The notes: generated by a model from the letters alone, not told the origin. A stretch of 34,509 nt of DNA from an uncultured Bacteroidota bacterium (GCA_937127285.1 CAKZLV010000041.1:1-34509), one strand, 5' to 3'. Shown: positions 18,124-27,348, counted from the first letter of the stretch. Numbers and translations: made by a program.

Positions 18124-18990
18124 TCACCCGGTCGCTTCCAGCGCCAGATGCGTGTTGAAAAACGCAGCCGTTCGGTCCCATACGTACTGCAGCGAATCCG
18201 GGATGTCTCCCTCGTGAGGGTGAGAACCGCCGAAGGTGTGGCCGCCGCTGGCTTCCACCAGCAGGGCCGACCCGTTGCGCTCGGCGAGGAGTTCGGCCTC
18301 GTGGAAGGGGACGGATGCATCATCGGGTGCGTGAACGAGGAGCCAGGGCGTATCCAGCCGTTCGGCAGCGGCGCGCACGTCGAGGGCGTCCTGGTGCGCC
18401 ATCGCGTCGTCGAAGAGCACCTTGTCGAGTCGCAAAACCTGCCCGGTCCGGCTGTTGACGACCTCGGTGTAGCCTTGTGTCTCCCAATCCTTCTTCTGCT
18501 CGTCGGTGAACCGCTCGACAAAGCCCGACACGGCCGCCCACGTAGCCAGTGCAGATACGCGGTCGTCTCGCGCGGCCTGAAGGAGGGCGATGCCGCCGCC
18601 GCGCGAATGACCCATCAGGCCGATTCGCTCGGCGTCGATCGGGGCTTCGCGCAATCCGCCCGTGGCAGCCGCCTCCACCACGGCGTCGACGTCGTCCAAC
18701 TCGCGGGTATACGTGTTCTGAGCAAACGCATCGAGGGCGGTGAACTCCGTGGGCGCCTCAGGGGTGACGCCGTTGTAGCTGAAGTTGAGGTGCACCGCAA
18801 CGAACCCCGCCCGGGCCAGAGCCCGCCCCCAGGCCGGAAACGGCCCCCAGTCCTTAAATCCCTTGAAGCCGTGACAGAAGAGGACGGCGGGCTTGACGCG
18901 CCCGTCCTCGACCCACCGGACGTCGCCGTGCACGGCGTCTCCGCGCGCATTGTCGACGGCGAAAGACACCTCGCGCAACGATTCGGACAT
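18124..18990 (-). CDS. Alpha/beta hydrolase (dienelactone hydrolase-like)
   Basis: A 288-aa cytoplasmic alpha/beta-fold hydrolase. The oxyanion region is FCHGFKGFKDWG (38-49). The nucleophile elbow is GHSRGG with Ser129, the acid is at APDD (Asp223/224), and the catalytic histidine is His251 in SGGHTFGG. The layout is that of acyl-peptidase/dienelactone-hydrolase relatives with broad esterase activity; the natural substrate is unknown. The ATG at 18990 gives the expected start; the open frame continues 118 codons upstream only because it shadows rplI. The stop is followed by a minus-strand terminator at 17934-17968. Confidence 0.88.
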   Translation of the reverse strand: MSESLREVSFAVDNARGDAVHGDVRWVEDGRVKPAVLFCHGFKGFKDWGPFPAWGRALARAGFVAVHLNFSYNGVTPEAPTEFTALDAFAQNTYTRELDDVDAVVEAAATGGLREAPIDAERIGLMGHSRGGGIALLQAARDDRVSALATWAAVSGFVERFTDEQKKDWETQGYTEVVNSRTGQVLRLDKVLFDDAMAHQDALDVRAAAERLDTPWLLVHAPDDASVPFHEAELLAERNGSALLVEASGGHTFGGSHPHEGDIPDSLQYVWDRTAAFFNTHLALEATG

Positions 18991-19124
18991 GGCCGATGAA
19001 CGGGGTCGATGGATGGGTCGGCGATAGACTGTCGAAGAGGCGGCCGTCGCGCCGGGCGGGCTGGAACGAACGGCAGAGGGCCCTCCAGCGGTGAAGACTC
19101 CCTGCGGCGAAGACCCCAGCGGCG

Positions 19125-19172
19125 GCTCTTCAACGGCGGGGCTCTTCAACGGCGGCGGCCCTTCAGCGGCGG
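19125..19172. repeat. 16-bp tandem array
   Basis: Units at 19125-19140 and 19141-19156 (GCTCTTCAACGGCGG plus one base) and a diverged third at 19157-19172 lie 15 bp downstream of the rplI stop and upstream of the hydrolase gene. Confidence 0.9.
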
Positions 19173-19186
19173 CCTCCGTACGGGTC

Positions 19187-19636
19187 TTACCCGGACTCCG
19201 GGATGACCTGGAGGTCGAGGTTCGCCTCCACGCCTTCGTGAAGCTGAATGCGGGCGGTGTAGGCGCCGACCGTCCGGATCTCCTCGTCGAGCGTGATGTC
19301 GCGACGGTCGATGTCGAAGCCCCGGTTGGCCAGTTCCACGGCAACCTGCTGGGTGGTTACCGTTCCGAAGATGCGGTTTTCTTCCCCCACCTTCGCCGAG
19401 AAGACCACCTGCATGCTCTCGAGCTCGTCCTTGAGGTCGACCGCCTGCTCGCGCTTCGCGGCCTGCTTGCGGGCCTGCTGCTTCTCTTCTTCCCGCAGTT
19501 GCTTCACGGCGCCATCGGTAGCCACGCGCGCCATGCCCTGCGGAATGAGATAGTTGCGGCCGTAGCCATCAGCGATTTCGTGGATTTCCCCCTTTTCACC
19601 GAGGTGCTCCACATCCTGCATCAAAATTACCTTCAT
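19187..19636 (-). CDS. rplI: 50S ribosomal protein L9
   Basis: Large-subunit protein L9, 149 aa, with the universal start MKVILMQDVEHLGEKG followed by the YGRNYLIPQGMA segment, the long connecting helix rich in Lys, Glu and Gln (about 42-75) and the C-terminal domain with IFGTVTTQQV. It is the last gene of the rpsF-rpsR-rplI set, 77 bp after rpsR. The start has no Shine-Dalgarno sequence; the bases before it read GAACCC. Confidence 0.98.
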   Translation of the reverse strand: MKVILMQDVEHLGEKGEIHEIADGYGRNYLIPQGMARVATDGAVKQLREEEKQQARKQAAKREQAVDLKDELESMQVVFSAKVGEENRIFGTVTTQQVAVELANRGFDIDRRDITLDEEIRTVGAYTARIQLHEGVEANLDLQVIPESG

Positions 19637-19700
19637 GGGTTCACAGCGTAACCATTCAACAAACGTTTTCGGCGGCGTGCCACGGGTGCTGCCCGCTTCC

Positions 19701-19726
19701 CTATCGGATGTTCCTATCGGATGTTT
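19701..19726. repeat. 13-bp duplication of the rpsR gene end
   Basis: CTATCGGATGTTC/T occurs at 19701-19713 and 19714-19726. The second copy is the end of rpsR including its TAG stop (19714-19716); the first is an extra copy just downstream, in a different reading frame. Confidence 0.93.
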
Positions 19727-19926
19727 TCGGAGACGTACGGCAGCAGAGCCAGGTGGCGCGCCCGCTTGATGGCCTTGGTCAGTTGCCGCTGCACGCGGGC
19801 GGGCACTCCCGTCACACGTCGCGGCAGAATCTTGCCCTGGTTGTTGATAAACTGCTCCAGGAAGTCGGTGTCCTTATAGTCTACGTACTCGATGTGCTCG
19901 TAATCGACGTCGGTGTCGTTCGCCAT
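19714..19926 (-). CDS. rpsR: 30S ribosomal protein S18
   Basis: Small-subunit protein S18, 70 aa, which pairs with S6 on the platform of the 30S subunit. Typical sequence: [24 protein letters not shown] followed by [18 protein letters not shown]. The N-terminus ([14 protein letters not shown]) is strongly acidic, unlike the basic N-terminus in many bacteria, which fits a salt-adapted proteome. It lies between rpsF and rplI. The last four codons plus the stop are duplicated immediately downstream. Confidence 0.98.
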   Translation of the reverse strand: MANDTDVDYEHIEYVDYKDTDFLEQFINNQGKILPRRVTGVPARVQRQLTKAIKRARHLALLPYVSENIR

Positions 19927-20061
19927 GGGTCAGTCGTTGTGTCGGGTCGTTCGAAGTCCGTTCGATGCGGGAAGGCAACCGGTCACGGTTTCGGGCGACT
20001 CGCGGCACGGGGGGTCGCTTCCGGTCCGCCGCCCTGCAGAGACGGGCGATACGGCAGCAGT

Positions 20062-20093
20062 TCCCTCGTCGCGAGAATCCCTCGTCGCGAGAA
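20062..20093. repeat. 16-bp direct repeat between rpsF and rpsR
   Basis: TCCCTCGTCGCGAGAA occurs twice with no mismatch at 20062-20077 and 20078-20093, 16 bp downstream of the rpsF stop. Each copy contains the palindrome TCGCGA. Confidence 0.93.
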
Positions 20094-20109
20094 GAAGACA
20101 AGGAGGGGA

Positions 20110-20484
20110 CTATTCGTCTTCCTCTGCGCCGGAATGCGCCTGCCGCTTCTCTTTCCCCTTCTGCTTCTCGTAGTGCCGCTGCATCTTCGCGTCCATCCGG
20201 AGGGTGAGGAACCGAAGGACGTCGTCGTTGATCTTGAGCTGCCGCTCGAGCTGCGGGACGAGGCTTCCCGGCGCACGGAAGTACATGTTCACGTAGTATC
20301 CGCTGCGCTTCTTGTCGATCTCGTAGGCAAGGCGCTGATTGCCCCACTCGTCGACTTCCAAGACCTCCCCGTCGTTGTCCTTCACGAACTGGGTGATCTT
20401 CCGGACGATGTCGTCGACCTGGTTCTGCTTGACGACGCCGCTGATGACGTACGTCAGTTCGTACTGGTTCTTGTCCTGAGCCAT
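20110..20484 (-). CDS. rpsF: 30S ribosomal protein S6
   Basis: Small-subunit protein S6, partner of S18, 124 aa from the ATG at 20484 (MAQDKNQYELTYVISG). The core shows the expected EVDEWGNQRLAYEIDKKRSGYYVNMYF and the C-terminal beta-strand RFLTLRMD, then a charged tail (Lys-rich, then Glu/Asp at the very end). An ATG 34 codons upstream is less likely because the frame there overlaps the leader hairpin. First gene of rpsF-rpsR-rplI; no ssb gene lies between rpsF and rpsR as it does in many Firmicutes. A stable hairpin lies in its leader. Confidence 0.97.
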   Translation of the reverse strand: MAQDKNQYELTYVISGVVKQNQVDDIVRKITQFVKDNDGEVLEVDEWGNQRLAYEIDKKRSGYYVNMYFRAPGSLVPQLERQLKINDDVLRFLTLRMDAKMQRHYEKQKGKEKRQAHSGAEEDE

Positions 20485-20523
20485 AGATCGGTAGGTCCCT
20501 GTGGAATGACAATGAATCACGCC

Positions 20524-20564
20524 CCTCGCCGCACGGGCCGGGCGGTGCCCGGGCCGTAGCGAGG
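20524..20564 (-). promoter_or_regulatory. Leader hairpin upstream of rpsF, possible S6:S18 site
   Basis: On the minus strand, 40-80 nt before the rpsF start, CCTCGC pairs with GCGAGG, then ACGG with CCGT, then CCGGGC with GCCCGG around a 3-nt ACC loop. An asymmetric internal loop (U opposite GCG) breaks the stem. In many bacteria the S6:S18 complex represses its own operon through a leader hairpin with unpaired CCG-type bases; position and shape fit, but the exact conserved motif is not matched. Confidence 0.4.
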
Positions 20565-20761
20565 AGCAGGGAGGTTCGTGCAACACGCATCTACAAGCGC
20601 GCGCCGGCGAGGTGGCACGCCGCCCGTGAAGACCCCATTAGTTCATCGATTCCGCCGGACGCGCCCGTACCCGGACGGGGGCGGGCACGGTTACCCGGAG
20701 TACCGACCCAGACTCCCTGAAACGGGCACGCAGGCACCGGAGCGAGCGCGCAGGCGCTCCC

Positions 20762-20780
20762 GGCTACAGATTGGCTCAGG

Positions 20781-20795
<15 letters not shown>
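20762..20795. repeat. 17-bp duplication of the prfA gene end
   Basis: GGCTACAGATTGGC plus three bases occurs at 20762-20778 and 20779-20795. The second copy contains the prfA TAG stop (20781-20783) and its last codons; the first is an extra copy outside the gene, shifted by two in frame. Confidence 0.93.
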
Positions 20796-21854
<1,059 letters not shown>

Positions 21855-22063
21855 GAACGGCGCTGTGCCTACCCGTGGATTCTGTGCAACCGTGCTGTAC
21901 GTCGGCGCAGCACGACTGGTTCGTCTTTTGCATCGCCGCCGGCAGGAACCGGGCGGTAGCCGGTATTCTCACATATCTTACACCATCCTTGCAAACTGGT
22001 GTCTGCGTGCGGCGTTGGGGCGGTCCCTCCGAATTGTGCTTCTCCTCCATCCGTCGGTTCTGC

Positions 22064-22189
22064 ATGACGTTTAAGGACTTCCAGCGCGCGCTCGTCGTTC
22101 TCGGCCTCTTCTTGATTTTGCTCTACCTCCTGGGGCAGCCCTCCCTGGCGGACTTCCTGGCCGAGATCGAGACGCGCGTCGGCTGGTAG
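22064..22189 (+). CDS. Possible 41-aa single-span membrane peptide
   Basis: A short open frame starting MTFKDFQRALVVLGLFLILL and ending LADFLAEIETRVGW. It has a basic/polar N-terminus, one clean membrane helix (about residues 9-24) and a short amphipathic acidic tail. The composition differs sharply from the Arg/Pro-rich shadow frames around it, which is the main argument that it is real. An alternative upstream GTG (21875) would add 63 unconvincing residues. It stands between divergent prfA and convergent recQ with no obvious partner. Function unknown. Confidence 0.5.
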   Translation: MTFKDFQRALVVLGLFLILLYLLGQPSLADFLAEIETRVGW

Positions 22190-22197
22190 CGGGTGCG

Positions 22198-22252
22198 CTC
22201 CCCTGTTCGGGCGCGCCTCCCCTGTTGAGGCCCACTCTCCTGTTCGGGCCGG
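22198..22252. repeat. 18-19-bp tandem array between convergent genes
   Basis: Three units of the form CTCCCCTGTTCGGGCGCGC lie at 22198-22216, 22217-22234 and 22235-22252, moderately diverged. The array fills almost all of the interval between the stop of the small membrane peptide and the recQ stop. Confidence 0.82.
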
Positions 22253-22253
22253 G

Positions 22254-24245
22254 TCAGTCGGGAAGGAAGGGCTCGGCCTTCTCGGTCACGTCCAGCGTGC
22301 CCTGAAGCGGGTCGCGGAGCCGGAGGTACTCCCGGTCGATGAGCCAGTCGATCAGCGCGTCGACGCGGTAGGACGTCGGGTCCGCATGCCCGTCTCGTGC
22401 CTCCGCCCCGTCGAACCAATCCTCCCGGGGGCGCTCCCCGGCCACCCCCTCCAGGATGGCGCGAAGAAGCCCTTCGTCGGCCGGCGTGACGGTCTGCGGC
22501 CGGTGCCGCCCCACGCAGACGTCGCAGGAGCCGCACCGCTCCGGGCTCGTTTCGCCGAAGTAGGTCAGCAGGAAGCGTCGCCGGCACACGAGCGACCGGG
22601 CGTAGCGGAGCATGGAGCGAAGACGCTTCTCCGCGCGCTCTCGGGCCACGGTTACGTGCCGGTCGTCGACCGGCAGGCGCCGAGAGCGAGGAAACTGCAG
22701 CTCGACCTGAAGGGCATCCCCCGGGGGCCGCCACCGCAACAGGCCGCGTGCCTCCAGGTACTTCAGCCCCCGCAGCAGCCGCTCGCGCTCCAGGTCCAGG
22801 CGCTCCTCCAGGATGCGGAGGTCCATGCGCCACCAGTCGCTGAAGGCATCGGCATGGACCGTACGGAGAAGCGTGCGGATGAACCCTGCCAGCGCCTCGT
22901 TGTCGAGCTGGTCTGCGGTGCGCCGCACGGCGTTGGCCGGTTGAACGAAGCGGATCTGCCCTTTGTGGGTGCGTTGCGGAAGGACCCGCCACGCCTCCTG
23001 CCGCTCCAGAAGCTCAACGGCCGTTCGCACCTTGCCGACCGAAAAGCCGGTAATCTTCAGCACCGCGTCCAGGTTCACGCTGACGGGTCCGTCGGGCTCC
23101 GCCCCGATGGGAACCTGGCCGACGTTGCACACCGCATCGTACACCTCCCGCACTTCCTTCGCCGACGGGTGCGAGGCGTCGATGAGCGCCTCCTGCGTGT
23201 CCCCGTCCGGGGGCTGAAACAGAAGGACGGCGTACGCCGTGTCGCCGTCGCGCCCGCCCCGCCCTGCTTCCTGATAGTACGCCTCGATGGAGGAAGGCAG
23301 AGCGACATGGACCACGAAGCGGACGTCGGGCTTGTCAATCCCCATTCCGAACGCATTCGTGGCCACGATCACGCGGGTGTCGTCCTCCACCCACGCGGTT
23401 TGCACGGCCTCGCGGCGCGACGCGTCCATTCCGCCGTGATAGGGGCGGGCGGTGTGTCCCTCCGCTCGCAGAAAGCGCGTCCACGTCTCCACCTCCCGTC
23501 GCGTAGAGGCGTAGACGATGCCGCTGCCCTCTACGGCCTCCACCACGTCCCGCAGTTTCTTCTGCTTGTTCTCCGTCCGAAACACGGACCACAGCACGTT
23601 CGGCCGGTCGAACCCGCGCACGACCTCGGCCGGATCGTCCAGGTCGAGCAGGTCGATCACGTCGCGCCGGACGTCCGGGGTGGCCGTGGCCGTCACGGCC
23701 ACCATCGGCGGCCGCCCCAGGTGCTCGGCGGCGTCGGCAATGTCGCGGTAGGCCGGCCGAAAGTGGTGGCCCCACTCGCTCACGCAGTGTGCCTCGTCGA
23801 CGGCAAGCAGATCCACGTCCAGACGCTCCGCCCGGGCGCGAAAGAAATCTCCCTGCAGCCGCTCCGGGGCCAGATAGACCAGGTCGTACCGCCCGTGCTC
23901 GGCGTCCGTCCAGCGCTGGTCGACCTCGTGATAGGCGAGGGTGCTGTTGATGAAGGCCGCCTCGATGCCGCGCGCCCGCAGGCTGGCGACCTGGTCCTGC
24001 ATGAGTGAGATGAGGGGAGACACGACCAGGACGAACCCGTCCGTGAGCAGGGAAGGAAGCTGGTAGCACAGAGACTTCCCGCCGCCGGTGGGCAACACCC
24101 CCAGCACGTCGCGCCCCTCCAGCACCGATTCGAGGATCTCTTCCTGGCCCGGACGAAAGGACGGATACCCCCACCGGTCACGCAGCACGGTGCGCGCATC
24201 GTCGAGGGTGGGGGCCGTCGAATTGGGGGCATCGGCAGCCGACAT
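22254..24245 (-). CDS. recQ: RecQ-family ATP-dependent DNA helicase
   Basis: A 3'-5' DNA helicase of 663 aa. Superfamily 2 motifs: motif 0 region FRPGQEEI (30-37), Walker A LPTGGGKS (51-58), DEAH box (150-153) with the RecQ aromatic loop CVSEWGHHFRPAY, TATATP (185-190), and the motif VI region YYQEAGRGGRDG. A zinc-binding cluster (LVCRRRFLLTYFGE..RCGSCDVC) lies late, at about residue 555, after an extra region of about 160 residues with winged-helix character; no HRDC domain follows. This is the long RecQ layout seen in Bacteroidota rather than the E. coli order. I chose the ATG at 24245, as the frame upstream reads through an 18-bp repeat array. Confidence 0.94.
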   Translation of the reverse strand: MSAADAPNSTAPTLDDARTVLRDRWGYPSFRPGQEEILESVLEGRDVLGVLPTGGGKSLCYQLPSLLTDGFVLVVSPLISLMQDQVASLRARGIEAAFINSTLAYHEVDQRWTDAEHGRYDLVYLAPERLQGDFFRARAERLDVDLLAVDEAHCVSEWGHHFRPAYRDIADAAEHLGRPPMVAVTATATPDVRRDVIDLLDLDDPAEVVRGFDRPNVLWSVFRTENKQKKLRDVVEAVEGSGIVYASTRREVETWTRFLRAEGHTARPYHGGMDASRREAVQTAWVEDDTRVIVATNAFGMGIDKPDVRFVVHVALPSSIEAYYQEAGRGGRDGDTAYAVLLFQPPDGDTQEALIDASHPSAKEVREVYDAVCNVGQVPIGAEPDGPVSVNLDAVLKITGFSVGKVRTAVELLERQEAWRVLPQRTHKGQIRFVQPANAVRRTADQLDNEALAGFIRTLLRTVHADAFSDWWRMDLRILEERLDLERERLLRGLKYLEARGLLRWRPPGDALQVELQFPRSRRLPVDDRHVTVARERAEKRLRSMLRYARSLVCRRRFLLTYFGETSPERCGSCDVCVGRHRPQTVTPADEGLLRAILEGVAGERPREDWFDGAEARDGHADPTSYRVDALIDWLIDREYLRLRDPLQGTLDVTEKAEPFLPD

Positions 24246-24372
24246 GGGCCCGGAGACCGGTTGGTCGAGGACAAGGAGACGAAGAGACAAAAGACACGGA
24301 GTGAACGACGGGCAGAAGGAGGAGGTTCGCGGGTTGAATCGGAGCCGACCACGGAGGTCTCCTCTGAAAGGG

Positions 24373-24437
24373 GCGCGGTCGGTGGGGTCGGCGCGAACGG
24401 TGGGGTCGGCGCGAACGGTGGAGTCGGCGCGAACGGT
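24373..24437. repeat. 18-bp tandem array
   Basis: Units GCGCGAACGGTGGGGTCG at 24391-24408 and 24409-24426 (one change) are preceded by a diverged unit (24373-24390) and followed by a partial one to 24437. It lies between the divergent recQ and glycosyltransferase genes. Confidence 0.93.
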
Positions 24438-24550
24438 CGTCTGCCCGTTTCTGGCCCCTGTTCGAATCACGCGCCAGGGGAGATCGGTCCTGCGTCGGCG
24501 GGACCGTTGGACCAGGCTCCCTCCGGCCCCGACTCCTCCACGGCTGACCT

Positions 24551-24580
24551 TTGACCGCCCGAAACGGTTCTCTCTGGAAT
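24551..24580 (+). promoter_or_regulatory. Candidate promoter for the GT2 gene
   Basis: TTGACC (24551-24556) is separated by 18 bp from TGGAAT (24575-24580), giving a start near 24587 and a leader of about 80 nt. It is a motif match at 5/6 and 4/6. Confidence 0.3.
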
Positions 24581-24665
24581 CTTTACGCCGGTCCCTTTCA
24601 TCCCGCATCCCCGGCCTTGAACGTACACCTGATGCACGTCCGCTTCCGCTTTCTCCCCACCCGAC

Positions 24666-25703
24666 ATGGCTGCCCCCCGCGTCTCTATCGTCATCGTTTC
24701 CTGGAACGGCCTTCCTCTCGTTCGGAGGTGTCTCCCGTCGGTCGTCGCCACCGATTATCCGGACCTTGAGATCATCCTGGCGGACAACGCGTCGACGGAC
24801 GGGACCGCAGCCTGGGTCGCCCGCGAGCACCCGTCCGTGAAGATCGTCCGTCATCCGAAAAACCTCTTGTTCGCGGCCGGCAACAACCGCGCGCTGCCCC
24901 ACGCCACCGGCGACTACGTCTTGCTGCTCAACAACGACGTCGAAGTGCCCTCCGGCTGGCTTCGCCCCCTCGTCGACACGATGGAGGCGATGCCGGACGT
25001 GGCCGCCGTGCAGCCCAAGCTTCTTCAGGTCGACAACCGGTCTCGCTTCGAGTATGCCGGGGCGTCGGGGGGCTTTCTCGACCGCCTCGGCTATCCGTTC
25101 ACGCGGGGGCGGGTCTTTGACACGATGGAGAGGGACCGCGGCCAGTACGACGACGCCCGCGACGTCTTCTGGGCGACGGGGGCCGCGCTCCTCCTCCGCC
25201 GGTCGGCCCTGGACGAGGTCGGGGGACTGGATCCGCGGTTCGAGATGCACATGGAGGAGATCGACCTGTGCTGGCGCCTTCAGCGCGCCGGCCACCGCAT
25301 CCGCGTCGAGCCGCAAAGCACCGTGTACCACATCGGGGGGGCGTCGCTGCCGCAGGGAAGCCCGCGCAAGGCGTACTACAACTTCCGAAACTCCCTGCTG
25401 ATGCTCTACAAGAACCTGCCCGACAGGGCCTGGCGGTCGACGCTTGCGCTGCGTGGGGTCTTCGACTCGGTCGCCGCGGCCCGCCTCCTGGCGCAGGGAC
25501 GAACCGACGAGGCGTGGGCGGTCGTTCGCGCCTACCGAGATGCCCGCCGCATGCGCGGGAACTATGAAGACGAACGGCCCGCCGGCCCGGACCCGGTCGT
25601 GCGTCCCCCCTACCGGGGCCTTCTGCCGGTCGACTATTTTCTGCGCAGGCGGACGACGTTCTCGGACCTGCCGCAGTCGCAGTTTCGGGACGGGTGGGCG
25701 TGA
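24666..25703 (+). CDS. Family 2 glycosyltransferase
   Basis: A 345-aa GT-A transferase of the rhamnosyl/N-glycosyltransferase-like group that builds cell-surface polysaccharides. Motifs: VSIVIVSWNGLPLVRRCL at the start, ILADNASTDGT for nucleotide-sugar binding, LLLNNDVEVPSGWL as the DxD-like metal site, WATGAALLLRR, and the acceptor motif MHMEEIDLCWRLQRAGH, then VYHIGGASLPQGS and KAYYNFRNSLLMLYKNLP in the C-terminal segment. It has no clear membrane helix. It is isolated, between divergent recQ and the convergent EamA gene 21 bp away, so the sugar and polymer are unknown. Confidence 0.92.
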   Translation: MAAPRVSIVIVSWNGLPLVRRCLPSVVATDYPDLEIILADNASTDGTAAWVAREHPSVKIVRHPKNLLFAAGNNRALPHATGDYVLLLNNDVEVPSGWLRPLVDTMEAMPDVAAVQPKLLQVDNRSRFEYAGASGGFLDRLGYPFTRGRVFDTMERDRGQYDDARDVFWATGAALLLRRSALDEVGGLDPRFEMHMEEIDLCWRLQRAGHRIRVEPQSTVYHIGGASLPQGSPRKAYYNFRNSLLMLYKNLPDRAWRSTLALRGVFDSVAAARLLAQGRTDEAWAVVRAYRDARRMRGNYEDERPAGPDPVVRPPYRGLLPVDYFLRRRTTFSDLPQSQFRDGWA

Positions 25704-25724
25704 CGCTCCCGGTGGCGCGGTCCG

Positions 25725-26642
25725 CTATCCCTCCCCCTGTCTCCGCTCCCAGACGACGATGGCGACGCCGGCCATGACGACGGCCATCCCCGCGATGGCG
25801 GGGGCAGGAGGCACCTCGCCGAAGAGAAGGTAGGCGAGGATCGACGCCCCGACCGGTTCGAAGAGAGCCAGCATGCCGACGATGGCCGCCGGCAGGTACT
25901 GAACGGCATAGTTGAAGGAGCCGTGGCCGGCGAGCTGCGGCCCGATGGCGAGGCCGGCGCAGAGCGCATAGAACGTCCAGGAATAGGAAAACAGGGGGAC
26001 GCCCTGCCACCAGGCGGCGGCAACGGCCGTGGCGGCGGCCGCGGTGTACAGGGGGGCGACGTAGGCAAGCCACGACACCTTCTGGCGGACGACCCGCCCG
26101 ATGAGGAGATAGACGCTGACGAGAACCGCCGCCCCGAGGGCGAGGCTGTTGCCGAAGAGAGCACCTCGACCCAGGCGGACCCGCCCCGCATCCCCCCACC
26201 CGATGAGCGCCGCCCCGGCCACGGCAACCCCGATGGCGGCAACGGTTCGCGCCGAGAGGCGGTCTCCAATCAGCAGGTATCCCAGAACCGCCAGAAAGAT
26301 GGGGCTCGTGGTGACGAGGACCGACGCGCTGGCGACCGTCGTGTGGTACAGAGATTCGATCCAGGCAATGAAGTGCAGCCCGAGGAAGACCCCCGCCGCC
26401 CCGATCAGAAGGACATCCCGGCCGTGAAACTGCCGGATCTCCTCTCGGGAGCGCAGGGCGGCGAGCGGGACGACGGCTCCGGCCGCGATCACCGTTCGCC
26501 AGACGGCAATCGCAAGGCCCGGGGCGTCGTCGGCCCAGCGAACGAAGATCGGGGCGAACGCGAAGCTGAGGACGCCCACGGCAAGAACGACCGCGATCCG
26601 AACCGACCGGTTCGTCGCAACGCCGGATTCTCCTCCACGCAT
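25725..26642 (-). CDS. EamA/DMT-superfamily transporter
   Basis: A 305-aa inner-membrane protein with about ten hydrophobic helices in two EamA repeats (about 15-140 and 160-295), as in drug/metabolite exporters. Typical segments are APIFVRWADDAPGLAIAVWR at the start of repeat one, SASVLVTTSPIFLAVLGYL, and FEPVGASILAYLLFGEVPP near the end of repeat two. Family members export amino acids, nucleotides or toxins; the substrate here cannot be told. Convergent with the glycosyltransferase gene (21 bp between stops); DUF4293 lies 75 bp upstream on the same strand. Confidence 0.9.
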   Translation of the reverse strand: MRGGESGVATNRSVRIAVVLAVGVLSFAFAPIFVRWADDAPGLAIAVWRTVIAAGAVVPLAALRSREEIRQFHGRDVLLIGAAGVFLGLHFIAWIESLYHTTVASASVLVTTSPIFLAVLGYLLIGDRLSARTVAAIGVAVAGAALIGWGDAGRVRLGRGALFGNSLALGAAVLVSVYLLIGRVVRQKVSWLAYVAPLYTAAAATAVAAAWWQGVPLFSYSWTFYALCAGLAIGPQLAGHGSFNYAVQYLPAAIVGMLALFEPVGASILAYLLFGEVPPAPAIAGMAVVMAGVAIVVWERRQGEG

Positions 26643-26717
26643 CGATCAGCGTCCGTTGGGAAAGGAAGGCGGAGACCGAACACCGGGGCTCCGGGGCCGG
26701 GGCGAGGGGCGGGCCTG

Positions 26718-27143
26718 TTACCGGAGACGGTCCATGGACTTGACCAGTTCGATGTCGTGGTCAATTCCCCGCCGGGCGAGGAGAAACAAAAGGTAGGCGA
26801 GGATCGGCAGGCCGAGCATACCTGCTTTCGCCCAGTCAAATCCGTCGGCGGCGCGGACGGCCAGCTCTCCGGTAAGATAGAGCCCGCCGTAGAGAACGGC
26901 CGCCACGGCAACCGTCAGGAGTTGCGCCCCGACGACGACCGTACGTTGCGTCTGGCGGTTCTCGTAAAGGAAGATCGCGGCCACGGCGGTGACGCCCGTC
27001 ACCGCCGAGAGCCCGATCACGGCCGGCAGATACCACCCGTGCGATGCCGCGGCCGTGCTCGACCAGAGCGAGTCAAAGAAGAAGAGGCCGGTGAGGGCGA
27101 CGGCTCCGAGGAACAGGTAGACCGTTTGGATACGCTGAATCAT
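26718..27143 (-). CDS. DUF4293 family membrane protein
   Basis: A 141-aa protein with four membrane helices, beginning MIQRIQTVYLFLGAVAL, the hallmark of DUF4293, a family found almost only in Bacteroidota and relatives and of unknown function. Helices lie at about 7-25, 37-58, 70-90 and 108-124; the C-terminus is short, charged and cytoplasmic. The ATG at 27143 is fixed by this motif; the open frame continues upstream through a repeat array. The terminator at 27321-27348 separates it from the exb operon, so it has its own promoter or belongs with the EamA gene. Confidence 0.88.
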   Translation of the reverse strand: MIQRIQTVYLFLGAVALTGLFFFDSLWSSTAAASHGWYLPAVIGLSAVTGVTAVAAIFLYENRQTQRTVVVGAQLLTVAVAAVLYGGLYLTGELAVRAADGFDWAKAGMLGLPILAYLLFLLARRGIDHDIELVKSMDRLR

Positions 27144-27229
27144 GGACAATCGACAATCTTGGTGCAGGGAACGGGTCGGGAGAAGGCGTCCTTCAAAGCG
27201 TGGCGCGGGCGTTTCGTCCACGGCCGTTC

Positions 27230-27304
27230 GCTGAACGGCTGCTTGCTGAACGGCTGCTCTCGCTACGCAGCAGCTCGCTACGCAGCGGCTCGTTAAGCGG
27301 CCTT
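27230..27304. repeat. 15-bp tandem array with two unit types
   Basis: Two copies of GCTGAACGGCTGCTT/C (27230-27244, 27245-27259) are followed by two of TCGCTACGCAGC(A/G)GC (27260-27274, 27275-27289) and a diverged fifth (27290-27304). It lies between the exb terminator and DUF4293. Confidence 0.9.
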
Positions 27305-27320
27305 CGCGTGGACGGCGCAC

Positions 27321-27348
27321 AAAAAAAGCCCTGCCGAGGAAGCAGAGC
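27321..27348 (-). terminator. Rho-independent terminator of the exbB-exbD operon
   Basis: On the minus strand, GCTCTGC (27342-27348) pairs with GCAGGGC (27328-27334) across a 7-nt loop with one G-U pair, followed at once by seven U (27321-27327). It starts 30 bp past the last exbD stop. A run of T on the other side (27349-27354) means it may also work, less well, in the plus direction. Confidence 0.88.

Larger units (their letters stand above)
24246..24665. other. Divergent promoter region between recQ and a glycosyltransferase
   Basis: This 420-bp region separates divergent genes. It holds an 18-bp repeat array (24373-24437) and a candidate plus-strand promoter (24551-24580), each listed separately. 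The extended recQ frame through this region translates the array as ADPTVR repeats and is not believed to be coding. Confidence 0.6.

Noticed and set aside
24455-24490. TTCGAATC resembling a tRNA T-loop
   Set aside because: The flanking bases do not form a T-stem, and no acceptor, D or anticodon arm can be drawn around it.
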